A DNA stretch of 64,000 nt from Planctomycetota bacterium (GCA_021413885.1 JAIOPM010000032.1:108741-172740), one strand, 5' to 3'; positions 20,248 to 29,518 are shown, numbered from the stretch's first letter. Notes: generated from the letters alone by a model not told the origin. Translations and numbers: made by a program.

Positions 20248-21405
20248 GTGAGCCCCATCGCAGAAGTCACCAAGGAGTCCGTCCTCGAAGCCCTCAAGCA
20301 GGTCATCGATCCCGATCTCCATCAGGACATCGTCACGCTCGGCTTCGTCAAGAACGTCGCGGTCTGCGACGGCGTCGTGAAAACGACGATCAACCTGACC
20401 ACGCCGGCGTGTCCGGTGAAGGATCAGTTGAAGGCTCAGGCCGAGCGCTTGATCCTCGCGTTGCCCGGCGTGCGCGAAGCGAACGTCGAGATGACCGCCG
20501 AGGTGCGCGCGCAACAAGGGCCGCCGCGCGAACTCGCGAAGGGCGTCAAGCACATCGTCGCGGTATCGAGCGGCAAGGGCGGCGTCGGCAAGAGCACGGT
20601 CGCGGTCAACCTCGCGGTCGCGTTGCGTCAGACCGGCGCGCGCGTCGGCTTGCTCGACTGCGACGTCTACGGTCCCGACATCCCGATGATGATGGGCCTC
20701 TCGGGCGAGCCCGAACAAGTCGAGCGCAAGTTGATCCCGAAGGAACGCCACGGCGTCAAGACGATGTCGATCGGCTACTTACTCGCCGACGATCGTCCGG
20801 TGGTGTGGCGCGGACCGATGGTGCACAAGTTGATCGAGCAGTTCCTCGGCGACGTCGTGTGGGGCGAGCTCGACTACTTGCTCGTCGACATGCCGCCGGG
20901 CACCGGCGACGCGCAGCTCTCGCTCGCGCAGATCGTGCCGCTGTCGGGCGCGGTGTTGGTGACGACGCCGCAAGCGGTGTCGACGTTCGACGTCACCAAG
21001 GCGATCGCGATGTTCAAACAGGTCAACGTCGAGATCCTCGGCCTCGTCGAGAACATGGCGGGCTTCGCGGTCGCGGGCCGCGTGCCGAGCGCGCCGAACG
21101 CGACGATCGAGATCGAGACCGGCGTCGGACCGCGCGAATTACAGACCGACGCGCAAGGTCGCTTCCACACGATCGTCGACGTCTTCGGCGCGGGCGGCGG
21201 CGAGCGACTCGCTCAACGCTTCGGCTTCCCGTTGCTCGGTCGCATTCCGTTGAACCCGGTCGTGCGCGTCGGCGGCGACGCGGGCGATCCGGTGGTGATC
21301 GCGCAGCCGAACTCGCCGATCGCGCAAGCGTTCCGCGAGATCGCCGGCCGCACCGCGCAACGCGTCGCGATCAAGGCGCACCAGGCGTTGCCGATCTTGC
21401 AGTAG
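20248..21405 (+). CDS. mrp: Mrp/NBP35-type P-loop ATPase (Fe-S carrier family)
   Basis: 385 residues. An N-terminal DUF59/MIP18 domain (LHQDIVTLGFV, TTPACPVKDQL with conserved Cys55) precedes the deviant Walker P-loop GKGGVGKST at 109-117, DCDVYGPDIPMMMG and DMPPGTGDAQLSLAQ. The family carries or inserts Fe-S clusters. Oddity: the C-terminal CxxC that follows the ENM segment in other Mrp proteins is absent. Instead there is an extended Cys-free stretch (about residues 270-315) before DVFGAGGGERLAQ. GTG start with a GA-rich site upstream. Convergent with the next gene, 16 bases apart. Confidence 0.88.
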   Translation: MSPIAEVTKESVLEALKQVIDPDLHQDIVTLGFVKNVAVCDGVVKTTINLTTPACPVKDQLKAQAERLILALPGVREANVEMTAEVRAQQGPPRELAKGVKHIVAVSSGKGGVGKSTVAVNLAVALRQTGARVGLLDCDVYGPDIPMMMGLSGEPEQVERKLIPKERHGVKTMSIGYLLADDRPVVWRGPMVHKLIEQFLGDVVWGELDYLLVDMPPGTGDAQLSLAQIVPLSGAVLVTTPQAVSTFDVTKAIAMFKQVNVEILGLVENMAGFAVAGRVPSAPNATIEIETGVGPRELQTDAQGRFHTIVDVFGAGGGERLAQRFGFPLLGRIPLNPVVRVGGDAGDPVVIAQPNSPIAQAFREIAGRTAQRVAIKAHQALPILQ

Positions 21406-21423
21406 GAGCGCGACGGCGCGCTC
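21406..21423. terminator. Short bidirectional hairpin between convergent genes
   Basis: GAGCGCG and CGCGCTC pair around a 4-base loop in the 16-base gap between mrp and the convergent minus-strand gene. The stem is 7 bp with no U-tract. It is a weak candidate for a shared terminator. Confidence 0.35.
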
Positions 21424-23791
21424 ACGGAGTCTCGTCGAGGCGGAATTCCAGGACCGCGTCGAGCTCCCAAACAACCGTCGCGGGCCGACAACGTCCTGCG
21501 AGCGCGACGCCGGCGACTTCGGCGAGCGCGAGCTCGACGTCGCCGCCGTTGCGATCGAACGGCAAGCACAGCTTGCTCCGCCCCGCCTCCATCGGAACGC
21601 TGACCGAGCCGAGCGAGTAGAGCCCCGACGCTTCGCGCCGGAACAAGTGGAACACCGCCGCGCCGTTCAAGCTCGCGCTCGCGGCGCCGGTCACCACCAC
21701 TTCGCTGAGCACGGTCGGCACCACGCGCACGATCGCGACCTCGTCCGCCGACGCGCCGGCGACGTCGAAGTCCGCGCGACCGACTTGCGGCACCTCCACG
21801 GTCAGCGTTTCGAATCGGCTCGAGATCCAACCGCACCACGCGTCGCCCTCGACCTCGAGATCGAACGCGCCGTCGCGCGAACGCAGACGGAAGCTCTCGA
21901 CCGGCAAGCTCGAACTCGCTTCGCGCACGCGCAGGCAAATCCGCTTCGGCGCCGCGACGGTGACGACGTACTCGTCCTGCTCGGCGCTCGAGTCGAGCTC
22001 GGAGGATTGCAGCAACAGCGTCTCTTCGAAAGCGTCGCTGCGATGGATCGCGGGGAGCAGCACGTCGAGCTTCGCCTTGCCGCCCGCGACGCCGTCGAAC
22101 CACGCGCGCCCGTCGGCGTCGGTGGTTTGCAGCGACGCGCGGCGCGGCACGGCAGACCACGCGCTCGACGCGCGCACGTCGTCGGCGGAAGCGCCGACTC
22201 CCGGCCACAGACGCAGCCCGAGTCCCGCGAGCGGCGCGCCGTCCGGTCCGATCGTGCGCACGCAGAAGCGGCGCGCGCGGCGCAACACGATCTCGGCGTG
22301 TACGGAGCTCACGTCTTCGCCGAGTGCGCGTGCGACGCGCACCGGCACGTAACCCGTCGCACCGACTTCGACGATCGACGTCTCGGCCGCGAGCGGCACG
22401 ACGAGTCGGCCCGAGGCGTCGGCTCGCACGCGGACGGAACCGCCGGATTCCTGTGGCGTGCGCGCCCAGGCTTCGGGAAGCGGCTCGCCCGTTTCGCCGA
22501 CTACGTGTGCCGTCCACGTGTCGGAGCCCGAGCCGAGTGGCAAGTCGACGCGGCATTCGTCGCGCCCGACCTCGATCGTGCGTTCGGCAAACGAGCCGTC
22601 GGCGCCGCGCGCGCGCAACACGAGGGTCGTATCCGCCGGGCACGCGATCAAGAATTCCTCGTTCGTGCGCACGGACTTCGACGGCGCGAAGTTCGGCGTC
22701 GCGCAGGCCGGATCTTCGCGCGGGCACCACGCGGACATCCGCACCGAGGCTTCGATCGACGCGGAGCTCGTCACGCGCAATCGCAGCTGCGTGACACCGT
22801 GCACCGCGACGCGCTCGCCGACGTCGGCGAGTTTGAAGTCTGAGCGGAAGCAGGTCGGCGACTCGACAACCAGCGCTTCGTGCGCGTCGACCCACGCCGG
22901 GATCGCGACCGTGCTCGGCGTCGCGGCATCGGACGCGAGCAACGAGCCGACCGTCGAGCGCACGCTGACCGACGTCAACGGTTCACCGTCGCCGCAGCGC
23001 ACGAACGCGACCACGCGCGGCGGACGGTGCGAAGGCTCGAGCGTCAGCTCGATCGTGCGCGGCTGCTCCGACGAAACCCAATACGTCCGACGCGCGAAGT
23101 CCGGGTGAACGAACACCGCGACGCCGGAGTCGATCGGGCAATCGCCAAACGTCAGCGCGCCGCTCGAGTTCGAGCGCGCGGTGAGAGTCGGCGCGCGCAG
23201 AGCCTCGGTGCTCGACGCGAACGCGTCGGCTTCGCCGCCGCGATACGGGAACCACTCCGCGCGGACGTCGGCGATCGCTCGACCGCTCGGATCGGCGAGT
23301 TGGAACGCGAGCGATCCGCGACGTTGCACCCAAACCGTGCGCGGCTCGTCGGCGGTGAGCGCGAACGCGTCGGCGGCGACGCACCACTTCGTGTCGCGGC
23401 ACTCCAAGTTCCACGTTCCGACCGGGAGCCGCGCCGAGCCGGATGCGTCGCTCTCGAGCGCGAGCGGCCCACTGTCGTCTCTCGCACCGCGAGCAAACCA
23501 CTTGCCGGCGACGGGACGTCGATCGAGCGCGCTCAGGAAACGCAGTTCGCCGCGCGGCGTCTGCGCGAGCGACGCGGCCGTGGATTCGGCGACATCGGGC
23601 GCTCGCTCGCGCCGCTCGACGGCGAGCGCATTCGCCGCGGCGAGCTCGACGCGCGCGGACTCGCCTTCTCCGCGAGCTTCCGCCGAAGCCACGCCGCGAT
23701 CGCGCGCTCCGGGCCGCGACACGACGAACGCGCCGACGCAGAGCGCGAGCGCGACGAGGGCTGGCAGCAAGGGTCGACGACGGAACTGCAT
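21422..23791 (-). CDS. Membrane-anchored protein with carboxypeptidase-regulatory-like domains
   Basis: 789 residues. The N-terminal RRRPLLPALVALALCVGAFVV is a signal anchor or signal peptide. The rest is extracytoplasmic with multiple Ig-like beta domains: RGELRFLSALDRRPVAGKWF, SLAFQLADPSGRAIADVRAE, FCVRTIGPDGAPLAGLGLRL, and later DADGRAWFDGVAGGKAKLDV. It resembles in build the outer half of the sigma-factor fusion at 17489. No catalytic motif is recognised. ATG 23791 begins the signal sequence; longer frames upstream belong to other genes. Function unknown, probably surface binding. Confidence 0.7.
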   Translation of the reverse strand: MQFRRRPLLPALVALALCVGAFVVSRPGARDRGVASAEARGEGESARVELAAANALAVERRERAPDVAESTAASLAQTPRGELRFLSALDRRPVAGKWFARGARDDSGPLALESDASGSARLPVGTWNLECRDTKWCVAADAFALTADEPRTVWVQRRGSLAFQLADPSGRAIADVRAEWFPYRGGEADAFASSTEALRAPTLTARSNSSGALTFGDCPIDSGVAVFVHPDFARRTYWVSSEQPRTIELTLEPSHRPPRVVAFVRCGDGEPLTSVSVRSTVGSLLASDAATPSTVAIPAWVDAHEALVVESPTCFRSDFKLADVGERVAVHGVTQLRLRVTSSASIEASVRMSAWCPREDPACATPNFAPSKSVRTNEEFLIACPADTTLVLRARGADGSFAERTIEVGRDECRVDLPLGSGSDTWTAHVVGETGEPLPEAWARTPQESGGSVRVRADASGRLVVPLAAETSIVEVGATGYVPVRVARALGEDVSSVHAEIVLRRARRFCVRTIGPDGAPLAGLGLRLWPGVGASADDVRASSAWSAVPRRASLQTTDADGRAWFDGVAGGKAKLDVLLPAIHRSDAFEETLLLQSSELDSSAEQDEYVVTVAAPKRICLRVREASSSLPVESFRLRSRDGAFDLEVEGDAWCGWISSRFETLTVEVPQVGRADFDVAGASADEVAIVRVVPTVLSEVVVTGAASASLNGAAVFHLFRREASGLYSLGSVSVPMEAGRSKLCLPFDRNGGDVELALAEVAGVALAGRCRPATVVWELDAVLEFRLDETP

Positions 23792-23846
23792 GGAAGAGTG
23801 TCGGAATGGAACGAGTACGTGAGAAGCGGCGCTACGAGCACGGTCA

Positions 23847-23878
23847 TGGGGCGACGCGCTTCGTCGCTCGTCGCCCCA
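23847..23878 (-). terminator. Hairpin after small secreted protein gene
   Basis: TGGGGCGACG and CGTCGCCCCA form a 10-bp stem with a 12-base loop, starting 10 bases past the stop of the gene at 23889. No U-run follows. Likely terminator of that gene, overlapping the leader of the next. Confidence 0.45.
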
Positions 23879-23888
23879 CGTTAGACGA

Positions 23889-24242
23889 TCAGTTGACGGT
23901 GAACTTGCCGCCGCCTGAACCGGCGTCGTCCTTGACCGTCGGCGCCGTCTGCTTGCCCGTGTAGTCGTGATCATCGACATTGGCATGGCCGCCCTTCGGC
24001 ACGGTGACCGGATTGCTGCCGCCGGCTTCGATCGTGATCCAACCGAGGATGTTCTCGTCTTTGTCGTAGACCACGGCGGTGAGCGTCTCGCCGTTCGTGC
24101 TCGTGTTGGAGATCTGGACCGTGTGGTCGCCGCTACCGGTGTTCTGGTACGCGGGCACCGACTGATCGTCCTTGACGGTGTTGTCCGCGAGAGCTGCGGA
24201 GCTGAGGGCGATCGAAGCGAGAGCGATGGGAAGGAGTTGCAT
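23889..24242 (-). CDS. Small secreted protein of unknown function
   Basis: 117 residues. Signal peptide MQLLPIALASIALSSAALA, probable cleavage before DNTVKDD. The mature 98 residues are acidic and Gly/Thr/Asn-rich, with beta-type sequence (HTVQISNTSTNGETLTAVVY, NILGWITIEAGGSNPVTVP) and a closing GGGKFTVN. No cysteine. AGAGG sits before ATG 24242. I do not recognise a family. It may be a small extracellular beta-sandwich protein. Confidence 0.65.
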   Translation of the reverse strand: MQLLPIALASIALSSAALADNTVKDDQSVPAYQNTGSGDHTVQISNTSTNGETLTAVVYDKDENILGWITIEAGGSNPVTVPKGGHANVDDHDYTGKQTAPTVKDDAGSGGGKFTVN

Positions 24243-24652
24243 GGAAGTGCCTCTGAGAAGACGGAACGCCCCGAGGTCGAGGATCGCTCGTGCGCATGCG
24301 CAGAGCGCGACCCGAGCGAGTGCGTCGCGCGGCGCGACCGGGGCAGGTCGTGCGCAGGCGACTTCGAGCGCGCGGGCGCGTGCGGATCGAACCTTCGAAC
24401 GCCATTCACGGCGTCAGTCGAGTTCACTTGTCCGCACGGAGCTCGCGGGCTCGTGCCATCGATCGTCGTCGGCCTGAACATGCCGACAGGTCTGCACCCT
24501 TCGTGTCAGACGGTGCCGCGCGCGTTCTCGAAATCGTCGATCCGCACGCGGCGATTCGCTCGCGATGAACTTCGCTCACGCCGTGAACGCGAGCGAGCCG
24601 CGCTCCGACGATCGGAGGCGGCTCGCGTGGTCGCAGCGAACTGCGGCTCGGT
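24243..24652. other. 410-base intergenic region
   Basis: Lies between two minus-strand secreted-protein genes. It should contain the promoter of the gene at 24242 and holds one strong hairpin at 24593-24626. Apart from these I see no gene; open frames across it have no family similarity. Confidence 0.5.
24593..24626 (-). terminator. Bulged 15-bp hairpin downstream of PKD-like protein gene
   Basis: GCGAGCCGC-CTCCGA pairs with its complement (one G bulge at 24602) around a CGA loop, about 26 bases after the stop at 24653. No U-tract (TCGCGTTCAC). Likely terminator by position and strength. Confidence 0.5.
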
Positions 24653-25414
24653 CTACTTCGTCTTCACGTGCACGCAGTCCTCGGCGACGAAGTCGCGTCC
24701 GTCGAGGAGTTTGCCGCGCAGGGCGAGCTTGACGTCCGCGCCGTTCTTCTCCTTGTCGAGATAGAGGTCCTTGACGACCTTCGAACCGGAGAACGTCACG
24801 ACGAGGTCCTTCTTGCAGTCGCCGTTCTTCTTGTGGCAGCCGCACAGACCGCCCACGTACGGCGTCGCAACGTCGCTGATCTTCACGTACCAAGGGACGA
24901 CGATGGCGCCGACGCCGTCGGGGCGGAAGAGCTCGAGCGTCTTGATGTCGACGTCCTGCGGATTGAACTGGCCGTCGTAGACCAACGCGACGGTCACCTT
25001 GCTGCTGCCGCAGCCCTTGGTCTTGATCACGTTCGGGCAGCAACCCGGTTCGATGTCGAGCGGCGGCGTCAGCGGCCCGGGCTCGACGGTGACGAACAGA
25101 CGACAGAAGGACTTGTCCTTGCCGTCGGTGACGACCAAGCGCACGCCGCACAGGTAGGTCGTGTTGGTCGGCGTGTCGAGCGTCAGCGTCGTCACCGGCG
25201 TCGTCGCGTCGCTGAACGACGAACCGGGGCAAGCGGTCCATTCGAAGAGCAGCGGATCGCCGTCGTCGTCATAGGAGAAGCTGCCGTCGAGTTGGATCTT
25301 CGTCGTCGGACCTTGACGCGTGACGGTGAAGTCCGCGTTGGTGACGCAGACCGGAAGCGCGTTCTGCGGCGCGCTCGGTGTTGCGAGCACGGAGAGCAAG
25401 AGGAGCGAGAGCAT
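24653..25414 (-). CDS. Secreted protein with PKD-like domain
   Basis: 253 residues. Signal peptide MLSLLLLSVLATPSAPQ. A PKD/Ig-type domain follows at about 25-115 (QLDGSFSYDDDGDPLLFEWTA and YLCGVRLVVTDGKDKSFCRL). The C-terminal half is Cys-rich (EPGCCPNVIKTKGCGSS, GGLCGCHKKNGDCKKD) and reads like a second beta domain. Ten or so cysteines suggest disulfides outside the cytoplasm. Secreted, function unknown. ATG 25414 is chosen because the signal peptide starts there; the long frame upstream belongs to the kinase gene in another phase. Confidence 0.7.
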   Translation of the reverse strand: MLSLLLLSVLATPSAPQNALPVCVTNADFTVTRQGPTTKIQLDGSFSYDDDGDPLLFEWTACPGSSFSDATTPVTTLTLDTPTNTTYLCGVRLVVTDGKDKSFCRLFVTVEPGPLTPPLDIEPGCCPNVIKTKGCGSSKVTVALVYDGQFNPQDVDIKTLELFRPDGVGAIVVPWYVKISDVATPYVGGLCGCHKKNGDCKKDLVVTFSGSKVVKDLYLDKEKNGADVKLALRGKLLDGRDFVAEDCVHVKTK

Positions 25415-25551
25415 GGTGTGGTTTCTCGGGGGTTGGGATGCGCGCTGAGACGGGTTCGCAGGAAACGTACCCCGCTCGCGCGCCGCGCGTCGGCGCGTCG
25501 AAGCGCCCGAGAAGTTCCTTCCGAGCTCGACCGAGCTCGACGCTGCGGCGC

Positions 25552-28191
25552 CTACCGCACGCGCCGCATCGGCCGCACGCCGAGGATGTAGTTCTTCGAG
25601 TCGCCGGCGAGTTCCGCGCGCAGACCTGAGCGCGCGAAGACCGCCGGATCGCCGAAGCTCCCGCCGCGCATCACGCGCGAAATCGTCGCGAAGCGCGGAT
25701 CTTTCTCGCCGGCCGCGTCGATCGCCGCGGAGTCCGCGGCCAGCGCATCGCGGCACCACTCGAACACGTTGCCGTGCACGTCGAAGAGGCCGAAAGCGTT
25801 CGGCCGGAACGAACCGACCGGCGCGTGCACGACGTGGCCGTCGTGCAACCACTCCTCGGCCGGTCGCCACGGCACGCCGGCCGCGACGGCGTCGGCGTCG
25901 CACAGGTTCGCGGAGCCTTCGAGCGCATGCAGGTCGGAGCCCGTCGACCACGCGGTGCTCGTCCCCGCGCGCGCCGCGTACTCCCACTGCGCGCTGCTCG
26001 GAAGCTCGAATCCGAAGCGTCGCAACGTGTTCCACGTCTCGAGCCACGCAACTTGTTCGACCGGATGGCGCTCGTCGACAACGCCGCTCGGATCGCGATA
26101 GCCGACGGCGAAGTAGCTCGGGTTCGCGCCGACGAGGCGCGACCACTGGCCCTGCGTCATCTCGTACTTCGCGAGGAAGAACGGCTCGATCGCGACTTCG
26201 CGCACCGGCCCGTCGCCTGCGCGCGCGGCGGGATCGTAGTTCGCGGCGGCGGGATCCTGCGCCTGCGCGCCCATCGAGAAACTCCCGCGGGGAATCAGCA
26301 CGAACGTCAACGCAGCCTTGCCGTCGACGACGAGGCGGCCGTTCGGGGCGCGGGTCGGGATCTCGCCGCTCGCCAGATCCGTGAACTCCCACAGGCCCGA
26401 CTCCGGATCGCGGCCGAGCGGAACGAGGCCGAGCTGCGGCGCGAGCGTGAAGCCTCCGTACCGCGGCGACGCCGCGCGGTCCGCGATCGAGGCGAGCGCC
26501 TCCTTCCAACGCGCGGCGACCGCGGCGCCGTCGAGCGAACGCTCGCGCAACTCGCGCGCGAACGCGGCGCGCCGCGCGACGCCCCACGCGAACTCCGGCG
26601 CGAGGCCGTCGATCCAGCCGGTCTTCGGATCGGCGAAGGCCTCGATCGCTTCGATCAAGCGCGTGAGCTGCGCATGCCACCAACGATCTTCCTCGTCGGC
26701 GAACGTCCACTCGCCCGCGGCGTTCTTCGTTCCGCGCGCGCGCAGCTCGGCGAGACGCGCTCGGTGGCCTTCGTCGTCGCTCTTCGGATCGGGGTCGAGG
26801 CCCGCGACCAGCGCATGAGCGCGCGCGAGCCACGCGTCGAGTTCTTTCGCGAGCTCCGGATCCGCCGGCCAGAGCCGCGCGGCGTCGGCGCGCAGATCGT
26901 CGAGCTCCTGGAACGCGGAGAGGCGCAACACGTTGCTGCGTTCGCGTTGCGCGCGATGCGCGGCCGCGTTCGCCGCCTCGGCGTTCGCGTCGGCGCGCGC
27001 TTTCTCACTGAGGGCGAATCCGAGTCCGATCGCGAGCGCGAGGACGACGGCGACCAACGCCGCCGCGAGCGCTCGATTGCGCCTCATCCACTTGCCGAGC
27101 TCCGCGATCGGCCCGGTGGCGTACGCGCGGACCACGCGCGTCTCGACGTACGCGCGGAGGTCGTCGGCGAGCTCCTTCGTGCTCGCGTAACGCCGGTCGG
27201 GCTCGCGAGCCATCGCCTTCTCGCAGATCGCCGCGAGCTCCGGCGGCGCGTCGGGCGCGAGCGTTTGCAACGCTTTCGGCGGCCCCTCGAGCAACGCGAT
27301 CAACACCAAGTCCTGGCGCATCGGGCCCTCGGCGGTCGCGTACGGCGGACGACCGGTGAGCAAGTGGTAGAGCATCGCGCCGATCGAATAGACGTCGGAG
27401 CGAACGTCGAGGCGCTCGATCTCGCCGCGCGCTTGCTCCGGCGACATGTACGCCGGCGTGCCGACGACGTCGCCGTCGAGCGTGTACAGCTCGGGATCGC
27501 TGACCAAACCCTCGGCCGCGCGACGTCGATCGCTCTGCACCAACGTGCGCGGCGCGGCGCCGACGTCGTGCAAACGGATGTCGCGCGCTTCGGGTCGCCC
27601 CATCACGCGCGCCAAGCCCCAATCCATCACGTACACCTCGCCGAAGTCGCCGACGCGGATGTTCGCGGGCTTCAGATCGCGGTGGAGCACGCCCTTCTGG
27701 TGCGCGAACGCCATCGTGTCGCAGACCTTGAGCAACACGTCGATCGCGCGCGTGCGCGTCCAACCGGACGCTGCGCTCTTCGCGAGCGCGAACATTTCGT
27801 GCAGGTCGCGGCCCTTGACGAGCCGCATCGTGAAGAACGGCCGACCGTTCGCGTCGGCGCCGAGTTCGTGTACCGGCACGACGCCCGGGTGATCGAGTTG
27901 GCCGGTGATCTGCGCTTCCTCGAAGAAGCGGCCGAGCAACTTCGAATCGGGCGGCGGCGTGTGCTCGCCCTCGCCGACCGCGAGGATCTTCATCGCGAGC
28001 GTGCGTCGCAGCTCGTCGTCCCACACGCGCCGCACGACGCCCATGCCGCCGCGGCCGATCTCGTCGCGCACTTCGTAGCGCGTCACGCCCGCACCGCGTT
28101 CGCGAATGCGGCGCAGCCAATCGCTCGGCGCGCGCGGCGCGGCGGCATCGCCGTCGCTGGGCGGAATCGGGTGTTGGTCGTCGCGAGACAA
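25552..28191 (-). CDS. Ser/Thr protein kinase fused to FGE-sulfatase-like domain
   Basis: 879 residues. The kinase domain spans 39-350: IGRGGMGVV loop, K68 in AMKIL, LHRDLKPANI at 169-178, DWG (not DFG) at 190-192, an activation segment some 50 residues long before GTPAYMSPE. A membrane helix lies at about 372-394 (LAAALVAVVLALAIGLGF), then an Ala/Arg-rich helical stretch. The C-terminal formylglycine-generating-enzyme-like domain is at about 640-879 (LIPRGSFSMGAQ, EMTQGQWSRLVG, LPSSAQWEYAARAG, GLFDVHGNVFEWC, RVMRGGSFGD). TTG 28191 has GGGGAG eight bases upstream. It follows metF by 47 bases. The outer domain probably binds a ligand rather than making formylglycine. Confidence 0.87.
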   Translation of the reverse strand: MSRDDQHPIPPSDGDAAAPRAPSDWLRRIRERGAGVTRYEVRDEIGRGGMGVVRRVWDDELRRTLAMKILAVGEGEHTPPPDSKLLGRFFEEAQITGQLDHPGVVPVHELGADANGRPFFTMRLVKGRDLHEMFALAKSAASGWTRTRAIDVLLKVCDTMAFAHQKGVLHRDLKPANIRVGDFGEVYVMDWGLARVMGRPEARDIRLHDVGAAPRTLVQSDRRRAAEGLVSDPELYTLDGDVVGTPAYMSPEQARGEIERLDVRSDVYSIGAMLYHLLTGRPPYATAEGPMRQDLVLIALLEGPPKALQTLAPDAPPELAAICEKAMAREPDRRYASTKELADDLRAYVETRVVRAYATGPIAELGKWMRRNRALAAALVAVVLALAIGLGFALSEKARADANAEAANAAAHRAQRERSNVLRLSAFQELDDLRADAARLWPADPELAKELDAWLARAHALVAGLDPDPKSDDEGHRARLAELRARGTKNAAGEWTFADEEDRWWHAQLTRLIEAIEAFADPKTGWIDGLAPEFAWGVARRAAFARELRERSLDGAAVAARWKEALASIADRAASPRYGGFTLAPQLGLVPLGRDPESGLWEFTDLASGEIPTRAPNGRLVVDGKAALTFVLIPRGSFSMGAQAQDPAAANYDPAARAGDGPVREVAIEPFFLAKYEMTQGQWSRLVGANPSYFAVGYRDPSGVVDERHPVEQVAWLETWNTLRRFGFELPSSAQWEYAARAGTSTAWSTGSDLHALEGSANLCDADAVAAGVPWRPAEEWLHDGHVVHAPVGSFRPNAFGLFDVHGNVFEWCRDALAADSAAIDAAGEKDPRFATISRVMRGGSFGDPAVFARSGLRAELAGDSKNYILGVRPMRRVR

Positions 28192-28238
28192 CGGGCTCTC
28201 CCCGCGCGCGAGTGTAGCGCCGCGGGAGCCGACGTCGC

Positions 28239-29105
28239 CTAGAAGCGTTTGATCGCCGCGAGGATCGAACGCGTCGCGTGGCTCTTGTTGAGCGTGTAGA
28301 AGTGGATCCCCGGCGCGCCGGCTTCCAAGAGGCCGCGACATTGACGGATCGCGTGCTCGATGCCGATCGCCATCACCGCGGTGGGATCCGTTTGCTCTTC
28401 GCGCAGGTTCTCGAGCAGTCCGTGCGGGATCGACGCGCCGCACATCTTGGTGAAGCGCTCGATCTGCGACACGTTGGTGATCGGCATGATGCCGGGGACG
28501 ATCGGCACGCGGACGCCCATGTCGCGCGCGCGCTCGACGAATTGGAAGTAGTCGCGGTTGTCGAAGAAGAGCTGCGTGATCAGGAAGTCCGCGCCCTTCT
28601 TCACCTTGTGGACGGTCCACTCGAGGTCGCTGCGTTTGTCGGACGACTCGGGGTGCCGTTCCGGATAACACGCGCCGCCGACGTCGACGTCGAAGCGGCT
28701 CTTGACGAACTCGATCAGTTCGCTCGCGTGCGCGAAGCCGGTCGAGCCCGCATCCGCCGCCGCGTCCTTCGGTCGATCGCCGCGCAGGCCGAGCACGTTC
28801 TCGATCCCTTGCTTCATGAGCGCGCCGACCACCGCCTCGATCTCCGTCGGCGACGAACCGACGCAAGTCAAGTGCGCCATCGCGGTCAGGCCGAGCTCGC
28901 GCTGCACGCGCGCGACGACGTCGAGCGTCCGTTCGCGCGTCGAACCGCCGGCGCCGTACGTCACCGAGATGAAGTCGGGCGCCATCGCCTTCTTCAAGCT
29001 CGCGACCGTGCGCATCAATTGCTCGGCGCCCGCGTCGGTCTTCGGGGGGAAGAACTCGAAGCTGAACACCGGCCGACCGCGGCCGAACTTGTTTCCGATC
29101 CTCAT
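28239..29105 (-). CDS. metF: 5,10-methylenetetrahydrofolate reductase
   Basis: Reduces methylene-THF to methyl-THF for methionine synthesis, using FAD. 288 residues, the normal bacterial length. FSFEFFPPKTD carries the catalytic-type Glu; SVTYGAGGSTRERT, HLTCVGSSPTE, NVLGLRGDRPKD, TQLFFDNRDYFQF and PGIMPITNVSQI follow in family order. The ATG overlaps the thioesterase stop as ATGA. Part of a rhomboid-creatininase-thioesterase-metF-kinase run. Confidence 0.95.
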   Translation of the reverse strand: MRIGNKFGRGRPVFSFEFFPPKTDAGAEQLMRTVASLKKAMAPDFISVTYGAGGSTRERTLDVVARVQRELGLTAMAHLTCVGSSPTEIEAVVGALMKQGIENVLGLRGDRPKDAAADAGSTGFAHASELIEFVKSRFDVDVGGACYPERHPESSDKRSDLEWTVHKVKKGADFLITQLFFDNRDYFQFVERARDMGVRVPIVPGIMPITNVSQIERFTKMCGASIPHGLLENLREEQTDPTAVMAIGIEHAIRQCRGLLEAGAPGIHFYTLNKSHATRSILAAIKRF

Positions 29106-29518
29106 GGACGTTCCAGGAGCTCCTCGAACTTGGACCGATATTCGTCCGGGATCGGGCGGCTCTTGAGCGGATTCAGGTCGACGCACACGGTCGTCATGCG
29201 CGCATCGACCGCAACCTGGTCGTCGACGGTGTAGACGTAGCGGAGCTTCAGGGAGCTCGTGCCGAGCGCGAGACACGTCACGCGCACGATCGGCCGATCG
29301 CCGAAGTGCAACGGTCGCTTGAAGTCGACCTCGGAGTGCACGAGCGGGAAGCCGATCTTGCGGTCGAGCAAGAGGTGGTCGTAGCGCACGCCGACGTGCT
29401 CGTGCCACAACTCTTCGAACGCCTCGTGGATGTAATCGTAGATGCGCGGGAAGTACGCGATGCCCGCCGGATCGACGTGGCCGAAACGCACGCGCAGTTG
29501 TGTGACGAAGGCTTTCAC
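29102..29518 (-). CDS. Hotdog-fold acyl-CoA thioesterase (4HBT family)
   Basis: 138 residues with a single hotdog domain. VRFGHVDPAGIAYFPRIYDY contains the Asp of 4-hydroxybenzoyl-CoA-thioesterase-type enzymes; FEELWHEHVGV, VDFKRPLHFGD and SLKLRYVYTV follow. Substrate probably an acyl-CoA or aryl-CoA. The GTG start at 29518 overlaps the creatininase stop as GTGA, and its stop overlaps metF. A benzoate-CoA-ligase-like gene lies 8 kb away, but no link is shown. Confidence 0.85.
   Translation of the reverse strand: MKAFVTQLRVRFGHVDPAGIAYFPRIYDYIHEAFEELWHEHVGVRYDHLLLDRKIGFPLVHSEVDFKRPLHFGDRPIVRVTCLALGTSSLKLRYVYTVDDQVAVDARMTTVCVDLNPLKSRPIPDEYRSKFEELLERP

Noticed and set aside
25552..28242. Antisense frame of about 820 codons opposite the kinase/FGE gene
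   Set aside because: Composition shadow; no domain, whereas the minus strand has complete kinase motifs.
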